Shown here piece by piece: positions 6,395 to 15,408 of a stretch of 64,000 bases of DNA. Position numbers and translations under genes: made by a program. A model generated the notes under the pieces. The model was not told where the DNA came from, did not search any database, and was given only the letters and a program-made list of their open reading frames with translations. Within the stretch, counting starts at the first letter, position 1, and each line of letters opens with the position of its first letter. Origin of the DNA: Flagellimonas eckloniae (GTDB lineage Bacteria > Bacteroidota > Bacteroidia > Flavobacteriales > Flavobacteriaceae); NCBI RefSeq assembly GCF_001413955.1, contig NZ_LCTZ01000002.1:62001-126000 (forward strand). Reading direction: 5' to 3'.

Positions 6395-8908
6395 TTATTC
6401 AGGAATCGTGATTTTATCTCCTAAGAAAATAGCGTTTAGGAATAGTCTATTTGTCCCGTACCAAGATCCCCTAAAGTTTGGGTTGTCTGCAAAGAGAACA
6501 ACTGTGCCATTGCCTAACTCGCTAACAATGAGTGAAGCTGAGGGTTTGAGGTTTTCCTCCATATTTTTCTTGGTTATAAATCCATCAATATGTGGGTCTT
6601 TAGAATATTTTGCTACGGTAGCATATTCATTTTTACTGGGAGCCAGCCAAATAGAATTATTTTTATAAACGGGTATCGAAGCATCATGATAACCAAAAGC
6701 CAAAGGATGGGTAATGTCCAAATCCACTCTAAAAATAGCACCACCAACACTTTCTTTTCCCAAATGCTCCGGAGCATCCACATAGGGCTTTCGAATTATA
6801 GCCTTGGTTGAGTCTTTTTCCTGCTCGGTAAGTTTTTCCTTTACCAGTTTTTTATCAATTGCCCATTTAGAAGCACTACCTATGGTGATTAAAGTATTGC
6901 CCTTGCTTACCCAATTTTTGATTTTATCAATCTGTTTTTCAGAAAAATTATACCTACCGGAAACCATGACCAAAGTATTGTATTTGTCCAGACTGGCCCT
7001 ACCAAAATTTCGAACCGGTATCTTGGTGATGGGCATGTGTATCCTTGTGTCCAAAAGATGCCATACCTCTCCAGCCTCATAGGATCGAACACCGTTACCA
7101 ATAATCATAGCTGCTTTTGGTTTGGTAATTGGAGAAACACTACGGCTTCCTAAATCGATTCCTTTTAAACTGTACCCAGAATTAACGGTAAATACTGGAA
7201 CCTTATATGTGTTTTGGGCCTGTTGAACAATGCTAAATACAGCGTCTGCATTTTTTTCTTGAAGACTTACAGGAACTACCAATGCACCATAGTTAAATGC
7301 TTTGTTGCCATTAGTCGTTTTCACTGTAAAAGGTTTAAAAGATGAGGAGACAACCAGTCCATCAGTTTGCAATTGATTTAACAGCGCAACGGCGTTATAA
7401 TCGTCATAATCGATAATATAGGCATATTGGGATTTTTGAACTGGTGTTGGTTTTACCAAATCATCCACCGAAGTAACTCTTTCACCAAGATTCAAAGAGG
7501 TTACAGGCTTGTACTTCATATTGTAAAAATTGGCAACGGACCAGGCGGAAGCATCATAATAAACGCTATCCCTGTATTTTTCATAGGTTTCAAACATAGT
7601 TTGAACCATACGATATTGGGTTTGCCTTGTTGGAACAACGTAACCATTACCTGATTTGTAGACATCTATTTTATGCAACAATAGTTTGTCTACAAATGCT
7701 TTTACTCTATTTGGGTCATGATCGTCTTTGAAGGAATACCCTTTTATTTTGCTTTTTAATGCATTGTCTAGTCCGCTTTTAAAGAAATTTTGCTGATACT
7801 TTCTTAGAATCGCTTTATTTTCAACGGCAGCTTTTATGGTTGTAATACTAGAGGTATATTGATTTCTAATGGTGAAGGGAAAAGTGATTTCACCAAATTT
7901 TGTGGTTTGCTTGTGCCCTCTGGAGCTTGCTTGTTCAAAAAGCAGCCCCAATCCACCTTGTAGATCAGGGTAGGAGGAACCGTACCCGGGATATGTACCA
8001 TCGAACACCTCTTTGGTAAAATAAAATGAACCAATACTGTCTAAGGCCTTGGAGAAATAGTCTCCAAAAAGATTGTTTAAATCCACATAGTTTTCCTTTG
8101 GCATTATGGGGTTCAAGGAGCCATTATCTTTCATTGGCTCAAAGAAATAGCTGCTTTGGGTACCCATTTCATGAAAATCGGTAACCACATTGGGGTACCA
8201 TTCGTGATACCAAGTCAATTTACCTCTACTTTCTGGATGAATTCCCAATAACCAATCCCTGTTTAAATCAAACCAATAATGATTGGTTCTTCCCTGCGGC
8301 CAATATTCATTGTGCTCTGCATCTTGGGGGTCTGCAACCAGTGGATTGCCTTGATACATGTTTGCCCATTGCGTGTGGCGGTCACGTCCATCGGGATTTA
8401 TAGTAGGATCAATAAAAATGACAGAATTTTTCAGGTAATTCAGGATTTCTGGATTATTGGAAGCAGCTAAGGTATAAGCCGTCAATAAGGCAGCTTCTGA
8501 ACTAGAAGGCTCATTACCGTGAACATTATAGCCCAAATTTATAAAGACCGGTACCTCATCAAAATTATTTGGATTTTTTGAGGGATCCGTGAATTGAAGG
8601 TGCTGCGTTTTTAGCTGACTCAGATTTTCTAAATTTTGGGGAGTAGTTATTGTAAGAATTACAAGTTTTCTTCCTTCATGCGTTTTCCCATATTCTTGAA
8701 TAGTTGCTCTATCCGAAACTTTAGCAAGTTCCATAAAATAGCTAACGATTAGATCATGTCGTGTGTGTCTTTCCCCAATTTCATAACCCAAAAATTGTTC
8801 TGGAGAAGGAATTTCTGAATTAAAAGGATGAAATTTTTTAAAGAAATAGTCTTGAGCTGAAATAGAAGTACTTATAAAAAGTACTGCAAGCAGTAGTTTT
8901 TTCAACAT
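6395..8908 (-). CDS. Secreted M14-family zinc carboxypeptidase
   Basis: 837 residues with a signal peptide (MLKKLLLAVLFISTSISAQ). The M14 fold follows: the zinc ligands His and Glu of HGNEPSSSE near residue 130, substrate-binding INPDGRDR near 170, LNRDW near 218, and the third zinc histidine in DFHEMGT near 245. The catalytic Glu is probably in LLFEQASSRG near 327. The C-terminal 450 residues carry no obvious second enzyme; they include an Rossmann-like beta-alpha region (IDYDDYNAVALLNQL) similar to the class I glutamine amidotransferase-like tail in long bacterial M14 proteins. It probably digests peptides in the periplasm or outside the cell. Monocistronic; its stop faces the microprotein ORFs. 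Confidence 0.9.
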   Translation of the reverse strand: MLKKLLLAVLFISTSISAQDYFFKKFHPFNSEIPSPEQFLGYEIGERHTRHDLIVSYFMELAKVSDRATIQEYGKTHEGRKLVILTITTPQNLENLSQLKTQHLQFTDPSKNPNNFDEVPVFINLGYNVHGNEPSSSEAALLTAYTLAASNNPEILNYLKNSVIFIDPTINPDGRDRHTQWANMYQGNPLVADPQDAEHNEYWPQGRTNHYWFDLNRDWLLGIHPESRGKLTWYHEWYPNVVTDFHEMGTQSSYFFEPMKDNGSLNPIMPKENYVDLNNLFGDYFSKALDSIGSFYFTKEVFDGTYPGYGSSYPDLQGGLGLLFEQASSRGHKQTTKFGEITFPFTIRNQYTSSITTIKAAVENKAILRKYQQNFFKSGLDNALKSKIKGYSFKDDHDPNRVKAFVDKLLLHKIDVYKSGNGYVVPTRQTQYRMVQTMFETYEKYRDSVYYDASAWSVANFYNMKYKPVTSLNLGERVTSVDDLVKPTPVQKSQYAYIIDYDDYNAVALLNQLQTDGLVVSSSFKPFTVKTTNGNKAFNYGALVVPVSLQEKNADAVFSIVQQAQNTYKVPVFTVNSGYSLKGIDLGSRSVSPITKPKAAMIIGNGVRSYEAGEVWHLLDTRIHMPITKIPVRNFGRASLDKYNTLVMVSGRYNFSEKQIDKIKNWVSKGNTLITIGSASKWAIDKKLVKEKLTEQEKDSTKAIIRKPYVDAPEHLGKESVGGAIFRVDLDITHPLAFGYHDASIPVYKNNSIWLAPSKNEYATVAKYSKDPHIDGFITKKNMEENLKPSASLIVSELGNGTVVLFADNPNFRGSWYGTNRLFLNAIFLGDKITIPE

Positions 8909-8951
8909 CGAAATAAGAATTAAGTTAGTCGTTCTAAAGATAAGAAAACCT

Positions 8952-10169
8952 TTACACGACAGAATTAAAATCCTCTACTATTTCTTCAAATTCAATTCGA
9001 TAATAAGTTCCCTTTTTTGCCATGTCTCTTGCAATGGTTCCTCGTAGTTGTCTTGTAAGATTGTAAATGAGTTTTAAACCTAATGAGTTTGAATTTTTTG
9101 GATCAAAATTATGTGAGTACCCTATTCCATTGTCGCCCAAGTATAGCTCATAACGATTATCGTGCAAATTTTTAAGTGAAATCATGATTTCGCCACCATT
9201 TTCCTGTGTAATTCCATACTTGAGTGCATTGGTAATGGTTTCATTGATAATCAAGCCAAGCGGAATTACAGTGTCTATGCTGAGTTTATTTTCTTCAATA
9301 TCAAACTTGACTTTTACATCCTCTGTATTTCCTTTAACGGAACGTACCAAGTATTCGCAGAGTTCCTTAACATAGGGTTTTAGTTCAATCTTGGACAAAT
9401 AGTCATCACGCTTGTACAACATTTCGTGTACCATTGCCATTGAAACCACTCTGTTTTGGCTGCTCTTTATAATATTACTGATTTTTTCGTCGGCAACTGC
9501 CCTGGATTGTAAACTCAATAGGCTTGAAACTGTCTGCAAATTGTTCTTTACTCTGTGGTGCACTTCTTTTAACAGGGTCTCTTTTTCCTCTATTCGATCT
9601 TGTATTTCATTTCTAGACCTGTATAATTTGTTGTGTGCTTTCAGTAAATTTTTCCCAAAGACACCTCCCAGTAAATACACTGCGAAAATTGCACTCAAAA
9701 AAGCAAACCAGTTCCTAGATTCTTCAGGAACTACATTTTCTGAAATTCTAAAATCACCTAAACTATATAGAAATAGGACTGTGAGAACGACTAGGTTTAT
9801 GATCAAATAAAAATGTCCGTAAATTTTGGTGGTCACATAACCAGCAAATACCACAATAGCCAAGACGAAGATAAAAGGACTCTGGATCTCTCCACTATAA
9901 AGCGTGACTATAATTGCCCCAATCATGGACAGAACAGAGGTTGCATTATAGGTTAACAGTATGTTTTTATGCAGGTTATACAGAAATGTATTGAGCATAT
10001 TTAAAACTGCAAACCCAAAAAACGTAAAAGGAATGACGTCTTTAATGTCTAAAAAGAACAAACATATTGCTCCAAATAGAATAGTAAACAGCGCAGAACT
10101 ATAGTTAACCTTCAGTACCAAATCAGTCTTATCTCGTAAACGATATTTATCCTTGACAGGAATTTTCAT
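8952..10169 (-). CDS. Membrane sensor histidine kinase (HisKA_2 type), orphan
   Basis: 405 residues. The first ~165 hold about six hydrophobic segments with short loops, i.e. a membrane-embedded input domain with no periplasmic sensor. A short coiled linker leads to the phosphoacceptor block KEVHHRVKNNLQTVSSLLSLQSR (His about 206), typical of the HisKA_2 family rather than classical HisKA. The ATPase domain has the N-box NETITNALKYG, the G1 box GDNGIGYS and the G2-like GLKLIYNLTRQLRGT. No response regulator is adjacent, so its partner is encoded elsewhere. It lies between secA and the M14 gene, with its own 169-bp upstream region. Confidence 0.88.
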   Translation of the reverse strand: MKIPVKDKYRLRDKTDLVLKVNYSSALFTILFGAICLFFLDIKDVIPFTFFGFAVLNMLNTFLYNLHKNILLTYNATSVLSMIGAIIVTLYSGEIQSPFIFVLAIVVFAGYVTTKIYGHFYLIINLVVLTVLFLYSLGDFRISENVVPEESRNWFAFLSAIFAVYLLGGVFGKNLLKAHNKLYRSRNEIQDRIEEKETLLKEVHHRVKNNLQTVSSLLSLQSRAVADEKISNIIKSSQNRVVSMAMVHEMLYKRDDYLSKIELKPYVKELCEYLVRSVKGNTEDVKVKFDIEENKLSIDTVIPLGLIINETITNALKYGITQENGGEIMISLKNLHDNRYELYLGDNGIGYSHNFDPKNSNSLGLKLIYNLTRQLRGTIARDMAKKGTYYRIEFEEIVEDFNSVV

Positions 10170-10286
10170 ATGCGCTGCGCTTGGTTAATTCTGCTTTACT
10201 ACTTTATTAGGATTGATGAATTGTAGTAAAAGTAGCTTTTATGGGGGTGTTTAAGCTGTAAATCTAAATATGTTTTTTATATAAAC

Positions 10287-10313
10287 AAAAACGACAGCCA
10301 AAAATGACTGTCG
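10287..10313 (-). terminator. Intrinsic terminator downstream of secA
   Basis: Read on the minus strand, a stem CGACAGTCA / TGGCTGTCG (nine pairs, one of them G-U) closes a TTTT loop and is followed at once by TTTTTG. It lies 26 bp after the secA stop. Stem, loop and T-run are read directly from the sequence. Confidence 0.75.
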
Positions 10314-10338
10314 CTTTGTATCTTTTGAAGGGTTTATG

Positions 10339-13300
10339 TTAGTCTTCAATAAGCACCCATTCTCCCTTAATGATAAGAGGTTCAGCTTGTTTGTATTTAA
10401 CAGTCTTGCTTTCACCGGACATTACATTTTTTATTGTGACCCGGTCATTTCTTCCAATTTTTGGTTTTTCCCTAACAATGGTTTCGGTAACTGGAGGTCT
10501 TCCCCCTTGTGTTTGTCCTGCCGCTCTGTTTTGAGCTGCCAGTTCATCACTATTGGGTATTTCTTCTTTGGAAGTTTGCAGATTTTCTTTTGGTCTGCGG
10601 ACATTGCCGGCCTCTTGAATCTGATTTGTATTTTCTGAAGGTAATTCTCCTTTGAACAAAAAGGAAATAATCTCTTTGTTCACCTTATCGATCATTTCTT
10701 TAAAAAGTTCAAAAGCCTCAAACTTATATATTAAAAGAGGGTCTTTTTGCTCATGAACGGCCAATTGAACGGATTGCTTCAATTCGTCCATTTTACGCAA
10801 ATGCGTTTTCCATGAATCATCTATTATGGCCAGGGAAATATTCTTCTCAAAATCTGTTATCAACTGTTTTCCTTCACTGGAATACGCTCCCTCAAGGTTA
10901 GTGACCACATTTAAAGATTTAATACCATCAGTAAACGGCACTACAATGCGTTCAAATTTGTTGGATTTATCTTCGTAAACTTTTTTGATTACTTGAAAGG
11001 CTATTGTAGCACTTCTTTCCATTTTTTGCTGATAGAAATCATAAGCAGCGTTGTAAACACTAAGGGCAATATCCTGAAAGCTCAACTTTTTGAATTCCTC
11101 TTCAGTTACTGGAGAGGTGATTGAAAAATATTTGATCAATTCAAATTCAAAGTTTTTAAAATCATCCGCGGCTTTGTTGGTATCGGCAATAACTTCGGAA
11201 GTATCGTAGATCATGTTGGCAATATCTACTTTGAGACGTTCTCCTTGTAATGCGTGTCGTCTTCTTTTATAAACAACCTCGCGTTGGGCGTTCATTACGT
11301 CATCGTATTCCAACAAGCGCTTACGAATGCCAAAGTTGTTTTCTTCTACCTTTTTCTGGGCACGTTCAATAGATTTGGTCATCATGGAGTGCTGAATTAC
11401 TTCACCTTCTTCCAAGCCCATTCTGTCCATCATTTTTGCCACACGGTCAGAGCCAAAGAGACGCATTAGGTTATCTTCCAAAGAAACATAGAATTGAGAA
11501 CTTCCTGGATCTCCCTGACGCCCTGAACGACCTCGTAACTGCCTGTCCACACGTCTGGAATCATGCCGCTCCGTACCCACAATGGCCAATCCACCAGCAT
11601 CTTTTACTTGTGTACTTAATTTAATATCGGTTCCACGACCTGCCATGTTGGTAGCAATGGTAACTATTCCCGCATTACCGGCTTCTGCAACAATATCCGC
11701 CTCTTTTTTATGAAGCTTCGCATTAAGTACATTATGGGGAACCTTCCGAACGCTTAACAGTTTGGAAAGCAGTTCCGATATTTCTACCGAAGTAGTACCA
11801 ATTAATACCGGTCTTCCCGCCTGTGAAAGTTGGGTGACCTCGTCTATAATGGCATTGTATTTTTCTCGTTTGGTCTTGTAAATTAGATCATGTCTATCAT
11901 CACGAGCAATAGGTCTGTTGGTGGGTATTTCCATAACATCCAACTTGTAGATTTCCCAGAACTCCCCAGCTTCTGTAACCGCTGTACCGGTCATGCCTGC
12001 CAGCTTGTTGTACATTCTAAAATAGTTCTGGAGCGTAATGGTGGCGAAGGTTTGGGTCATTGCCTCAATCTTCACATTTTCTTTGGCCTCTATGGCTTGG
12101 TGCAACCCATCTGAGTATCGCCTTCCATCCATGATTCGTCCAGTTTGCTCATCCACAATCATCACCTTGTTTTCCATTACAACATACTCCACATCCTTTT
12201 CAAAAAGCGTATAGGCTTTTAGGAGTTGGCTCATGGTATGGATTCGCTCACTTTTAACTGCAAATTCTTTGAAAAGACCTTCCTTGAGTTCGGCTTCCTT
12301 TTCAATTTCTAGGTTTTGATTTTCAATTTTTGCAATTTCTCCTCCAATGTCGGGCATTACAAAAAAGTCTTTGTCCTGATCTCCAGAAATGTAATCAACC
12401 CCTTTGTCCGTTAATTCAATTTGATTGTTTTTTTCATCAATAGTAAACAATAGTTCGGCATCGACCTTGGGCATTTCACGGTTGTTGTCCTGCATGTAGA
12501 AGTTTTCCGTTTTTTGCAGCAACTGTTTTACACCTTCTTCACTTAAAAACTTGATTAGGGCCTTGTTTTTTGGCAAACCTCGATGAACCCTTAACAGTTG
12601 AAACCCTCCTTCTTTAGTATCTCCTTCTTTTATCAATCTTTTGGCTTCTGCCAAAACCCCGGTTAAATATTGACGCTGCTTCTGAACGATATCGCCAACT
12701 TTTGGCTTCAATTCATTGAACTCGTGCCTATCTCCTTCAGGAACCGGTCCGGAAATGATTAATGGGGTACGGGCATCATCTATCAATACGGAATCTACCT
12801 CATCCACAATAGCGTAATGATGCGGTGGTTGCACCAAATCATTCGGAGTATGCGCCATATTATCCCTTAAATAATCAAAGCCAAACTCATTGTTGGTACC
12901 GTAAGTAATATCAGAATTATATGCAGCTCTTCTACCTTCGGAATTTGGCTGGTGTTTGTCTATACAATCAACCGATAGACCATGAAATTCAAAAATAGGA
13001 GCCATCCAAGCACTATCCCTTTTTGCTAGATAATCGTTTACGGTCACTAAGTGTGAACCTTTGCCCGGAAGCGCATTTAAATAGAGTGGGAGCGTGGCGA
13101 CCAATGTTTTTCCTTCCCCTGTTTGCATTTCCGCAATTTTCCCTTGATGTAGAGCAACCCCGCCAATAAGCTGAACATCATAATGCACCATGTCCCAGGT
13201 TACTTGTTTTCCAGCAGCATCCCATGAATTCTTCCAAATGGCATTATCTCCTTCAAGGGTAACATAATCCTTGGTACCTGAAAGGGACCTATCAAATTCT

Positions 13301-13701
13301 GAAGCCGTTACGGTAAGGGTTTCATTGGCAGCAAAACGCTTTGCCGTCTCCTTAACTACAGCAAAAGCTTCCGGAAGGATGGTATTTAGTGTGCTTTCTG
13401 AGATTTTGTAGGACTCTTCGTTGAGCTTGTCAATTTCAGTATAGATTTCTTCATTACGATCTATATCTGTTGAATTCTGAACTTCTTCCTTTAAAGCATC
13501 GATTTTATCATTTATCTCTTTACAATCTTCTTGTATCTGGGATTTAAAGGAAATTGTTTTCTGTCTTAGTTCGTCGTGGGACAATCCTTCAAGTTGTTCT
13601 TCAAAGGATCTTATTTCTTTGACCAAAGGTTGAAGTGATTTAACGTCTTTCTCTGACTTATCTCCAACGAAAACCTTTAGTACCGAATTAATAAAGCTCA
13701 T
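10339..13701 (-). CDS. secA: Preprotein translocase ATPase subunit SecA
   Basis: SecA drives secretory proteins through SecYEG by ATP hydrolysis. The 1120-residue product is the long Bacteroidota form. It has the Walker A MQTGEGKT, the Walker B DEVDSVLIDDARTPL, the preprotein cross-linking domain with a large insertion around residues 330-460, GTSVE and GRGTDI in the second RecA domain, and the RQLRGRSGRQGD block. The C-terminal tail reads KIGRNDRVTIKNVMSGESKT and continues VKYKQAEPL; it lines up with the usual GRNDPCPCGSGKKYKKCH zinc motif but has lost all the cysteines. A TAATTTTG box at 13775-13782 is a candidate -7 element, with a TTG 15 bp before it. The terminator follows the stop. Confidence 0.97.
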   Translation of the reverse strand: MSFINSVLKVFVGDKSEKDVKSLQPLVKEIRSFEEQLEGLSHDELRQKTISFKSQIQEDCKEINDKIDALKEEVQNSTDIDRNEEIYTEIDKLNEESYKISESTLNTILPEAFAVVKETAKRFAANETLTVTASEFDRSLSGTKDYVTLEGDNAIWKNSWDAAGKQVTWDMVHYDVQLIGGVALHQGKIAEMQTGEGKTLVATLPLYLNALPGKGSHLVTVNDYLAKRDSAWMAPIFEFHGLSVDCIDKHQPNSEGRRAAYNSDITYGTNNEFGFDYLRDNMAHTPNDLVQPPHHYAIVDEVDSVLIDDARTPLIISGPVPEGDRHEFNELKPKVGDIVQKQRQYLTGVLAEAKRLIKEGDTKEGGFQLLRVHRGLPKNKALIKFLSEEGVKQLLQKTENFYMQDNNREMPKVDAELLFTIDEKNNQIELTDKGVDYISGDQDKDFFVMPDIGGEIAKIENQNLEIEKEAELKEGLFKEFAVKSERIHTMSQLLKAYTLFEKDVEYVVMENKVMIVDEQTGRIMDGRRYSDGLHQAIEAKENVKIEAMTQTFATITLQNYFRMYNKLAGMTGTAVTEAGEFWEIYKLDVMEIPTNRPIARDDRHDLIYKTKREKYNAIIDEVTQLSQAGRPVLIGTTSVEISELLSKLLSVRKVPHNVLNAKLHKKEADIVAEAGNAGIVTIATNMAGRGTDIKLSTQVKDAGGLAIVGTERHDSRRVDRQLRGRSGRQGDPGSSQFYVSLEDNLMRLFGSDRVAKMMDRMGLEEGEVIQHSMMTKSIERAQKKVEENNFGIRKRLLEYDDVMNAQREVVYKRRRHALQGERLKVDIANMIYDTSEVIADTNKAADDFKNFEFELIKYFSITSPVTEEEFKKLSFQDIALSVYNAAYDFYQQKMERSATIAFQVIKKVYEDKSNKFERIVVPFTDGIKSLNVVTNLEGAYSSEGKQLITDFEKNISLAIIDDSWKTHLRKMDELKQSVQLAVHEQKDPLLIYKFEAFELFKEMIDKVNKEIISFLFKGELPSENTNQIQEAGNVRRPKENLQTSKEEIPNSDELAAQNRAAGQTQGGRPPVTETIVREKPKIGRNDRVTIKNVMSGESKTVKYKQAEPLIIKGEWVLIED

Positions 13702-13785
13702 GAATAATTTTTCTTTTGGATTGCAAAAGCTGTTCCATTGTCCTGAGGAGGGTAGAAACCTTTTGCTAGGCTGCCAAAATTACAT

Positions 13786-13812
13786 AAAAAAAAGCCTCAA
13801 ATGAGACTTTTT
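13786..13812 (-). terminator. Intrinsic terminator downstream of the DUF2795 gene
   Basis: On the minus strand AAAAAGTCTC-ATTT-GAGGCTTTTTTTT forms a stem with one G-U pair and flanking A/T runs. It starts 23 bp after the DUF2795 stop and abuts the candidate secA promoter, which would insulate the two genes. Confidence 0.6.
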
Positions 13813-13834
13813 AGTAGTGTTTGTTTTTCTAAAA

Positions 13835-14059
13835 TTAATACTCGTCCTCATTCCAGAGGTAATCTTCTTCGGTGGGATAGTCGGGCCATATTTCCTCGAT
13901 GGACTCGTAAATTTCGCCACCTTCCTCTTCCATGGATTGTAAGTTTTCTACAACTTCCAATGGGGCTCCAGTACGGATGGCATAATCTATTAATTCGTCT
14001 TTGGTGGCTGGCCAAGGCGCATCACTTAAATATGAGGCTAATTCTAATGTCCAGTACAT
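13835..14059 (-). CDS. DUF2795 domain protein (74 aa)
   Basis: A small acidic cytoplasmic protein. The first 50 residues (MYWTLELASYLSDAPWPATK, then D-E-L-I-D-Y-A-I-R and APLEVVENLQSM) match the DUF2795 fold as found in many Bacteroidota. The last 25 residues are very acidic with many Glu, Asp and Tyr. The function of the family is not established. The gene is monocistronic: it has the clearest promoter of the window directly upstream and a terminator downstream, and such isolation with a consensus promoter suggests abundant expression. Confidence 0.85.
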   Translation of the reverse strand: MYWTLELASYLSDAPWPATKDELIDYAIRTGAPLEVVENLQSMEEEGGEIYESIEEIWPDYPTEEDYLWNEDEY

Positions 14060-14086
14060 AGTAACGGTTTGATTTTAAATTTTTTG

Positions 14087-14116
14087 CAAAAATAATTTTT
14101 AAACTGAATTTGCCAA
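14087..14116 (-). promoter_or_regulatory. Consensus Bacteroidota promoter of the DUF2795 gene
   Basis: On the minus strand TTG (14116-14114) is followed by exactly 19 bp and then TATTTTTG (14094-14087), a full match to the -33 TTG / -7 TAnnTTTG pattern. Transcription would start near 14081, leaving a leader of about 20 nt before the ATG at 14059. Confidence 0.68.
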
Positions 14117-14183
14117 GCAAAATTGACATTATTTAAAAATTATTTTCAACTTCTTAATCTGTAACGCGGAAAATAGGGATTTA

Positions 14184-14741
14184 TTAGTCCAATTTTTCAG
14201 GAATCCATTTGACTTCTTCTGCTTGCAAATCTTTTGACAACTTCCGTGCCAATACGAAAAGGTAATCCGAAAGTCTATTTATATAGGAAAGTAATGTGTC
14301 TGGTACTGGCTCATTCTCATGTAAGTATGAGATCATACGCTCCGCTCTTCTGCAGACTGTTCTGGCAATATGACAGTATGACACGGTTGTGTGTCCTCCA
14401 GGGAGAATAAAATGGGTCATTTCCGGAAGCTCTTCGTTCATTTTGTCAATTTCCTTCTCCAACAGCTCAATATCATCCCCGCTTATTTTTGGAATTTTTA
14501 AACGATTTTCTTTTTTAGGCTCGGTGGCCAAAATTGCACCTACAGTAAAAAGTTTATTTTGGATAAGGGCCAACGTATTTTTGGAATTGGAATCCATTTT
14601 TTGGTCTCTGAGCAATCCTAAAAACGAATTTAACTCGTCTATTGTTCCATAGCTTTCAATTCTGATATGGTGCTTCGGAACCCTAGTACCTGTGAAAAGA
14701 GCTGTTGTGGCCTTGTCACCAGTTTTTGTATAAATTTTCAT
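14184..14741 (-). CDS. Cob(I)yrinic acid a,c-diamide adenosyltransferase, PduO type
   Basis: Transfers the adenosyl group of ATP to cob(I)alamin to make adenosylcobalamin. The 185-residue product has the N-terminal ATP-binding segment YTKTGDKATTALFTGTRVPK, the IESYGTIDELNSFLGLL block and the C-terminal helix motif HIARTVCRRAER that forms the trimer active site. The length is right for a single-domain PduO/MMAB enzyme. The ATG overlaps the stop of the preceding 44-codon gene by four bases (ATGA), so translation is coupled. It completes the B12 link with meaB at 0.1-1.2 kb. Confidence 0.93.
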   Translation of the reverse strand: MKIYTKTGDKATTALFTGTRVPKHHIRIESYGTIDELNSFLGLLRDQKMDSNSKNTLALIQNKLFTVGAILATEPKKENRLKIPKISGDDIELLEKEIDKMNEELPEMTHFILPGGHTTVSYCHIARTVCRRAERMISYLHENEPVPDTLLSYINRLSDYLFVLARKLSKDLQAEEVKWIPEKLD

Positions 14742-14872
14742 TCTTCGTGTCTACGTTTACCATCCATGAATTTGCGCGACTTTCTATTTCTTGACCCTCT
14801 TCTGTTGTTGAAAAGAATAACAAGGTAAATAATGGCTAATCCCCCTAAAACGTAATAAATAGTATTACTCAT
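14738..14872 (-). CDS. 44-aa single-pass membrane protein upstream of the cobalamin adenosyltransferase
   Basis: ATG at 14872, TGA at 14740-14738. The product starts MSNTIYYVLGGLAIIYLVIL, then has FNNRRGSRNRKSRKFMDGKR and a short tail: one transmembrane helix and a strongly basic C-terminal half. The stop overlaps the adenosyltransferase start (ATGA), and the start lies 34 bp after the methyltransferase-like gene, so it sits inside an operon. Coupled spacing and the helix-plus-basic-tail pattern support a real gene. Small proteins of this kind are common and often unannotated. Confidence 0.65.
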   Translation of the reverse strand: MSNTIYYVLGGLAIIYLVILFNNRRGSRNRKSRKFMDGKRRHEE

Positions 14873-14906
14873 TAGAAAAGTGTTTTGGACATCTAAAATT
14901 ACCTTT

Positions 14907-15407
14907 TTAAATTCGGATGATGAAATGTTCTTTTACTTGTTCCTTTCTGATAAAAAGAACTCCACAATGGAACATATCAATGCTAACTGTGATTAGTGGT
15001 AATTCAATAAGGTTTCTCCAAAGCTCTTGTTTTTCTGGAGTTTGATGGATTGAGTTGATGAAAATCATACTGTTATTGTGGAGTTTTTCCTCGGAAAATA
15101 ACCGCTTCAACATATCAATTTCCAATTCGTCGGCATAAACTACATCAATCATGTTTGCTCCGATAACCATATTTGGGAAATGAATTTGTAAGGGCTTTTT
15201 TAGGTCTTGTTTTCCATAAAGCTCAATGTTTTTATGGTTAAAGTAAGCAATGCTTTTTAGGAGTATGTTGATTGATTTTATGTTGTCCCTTTTTTGTTTT
15301 AAGTATAGGCATTTGGTAACATAATTGAAAACAAAAGGGGAGTGGACACCGTGCTCATTGGTAGATTTTAAAAGGAATTTCAGATATGAGAATAACACAC
15401 AAAACAT
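14907..15407 (-). CDS. Methyltransferase-like protein, shortened and divergent
   Basis: 166 residues from the ATG at 15407, one base after the ABC-F stop; a longer reading from 15488 would overlap that gene by 80 bp. The N-terminus SYLKFLLKSTNEHGVHSPFV is the signature start of a Bacteroidota family annotated as class I SAM-dependent methyltransferases. The glycine-rich SAM loop (motif I) that should follow is not visible; the region reads LLKSIAYFNHKNIELYGKQD instead. The rest keeps the alternating strand/helix pattern (IDVVYADELEIDMLK, NNSMIFINSIHQ). It may bind a different ligand or be catalytically dead. Confidence 0.65.
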   Translation of the reverse strand: MFCVLFSYLKFLLKSTNEHGVHSPFVFNYVTKCLYLKQKRDNIKSINILLKSIAYFNHKNIELYGKQDLKKPLQIHFPNMVIGANMIDVVYADELEIDMLKRLFSEEKLHNNSMIFINSIHQTPEKQELWRNLIELPLITVSIDMFHCGVLFIRKEQVKEHFIIRI

Positions 15408-15408
15408 A

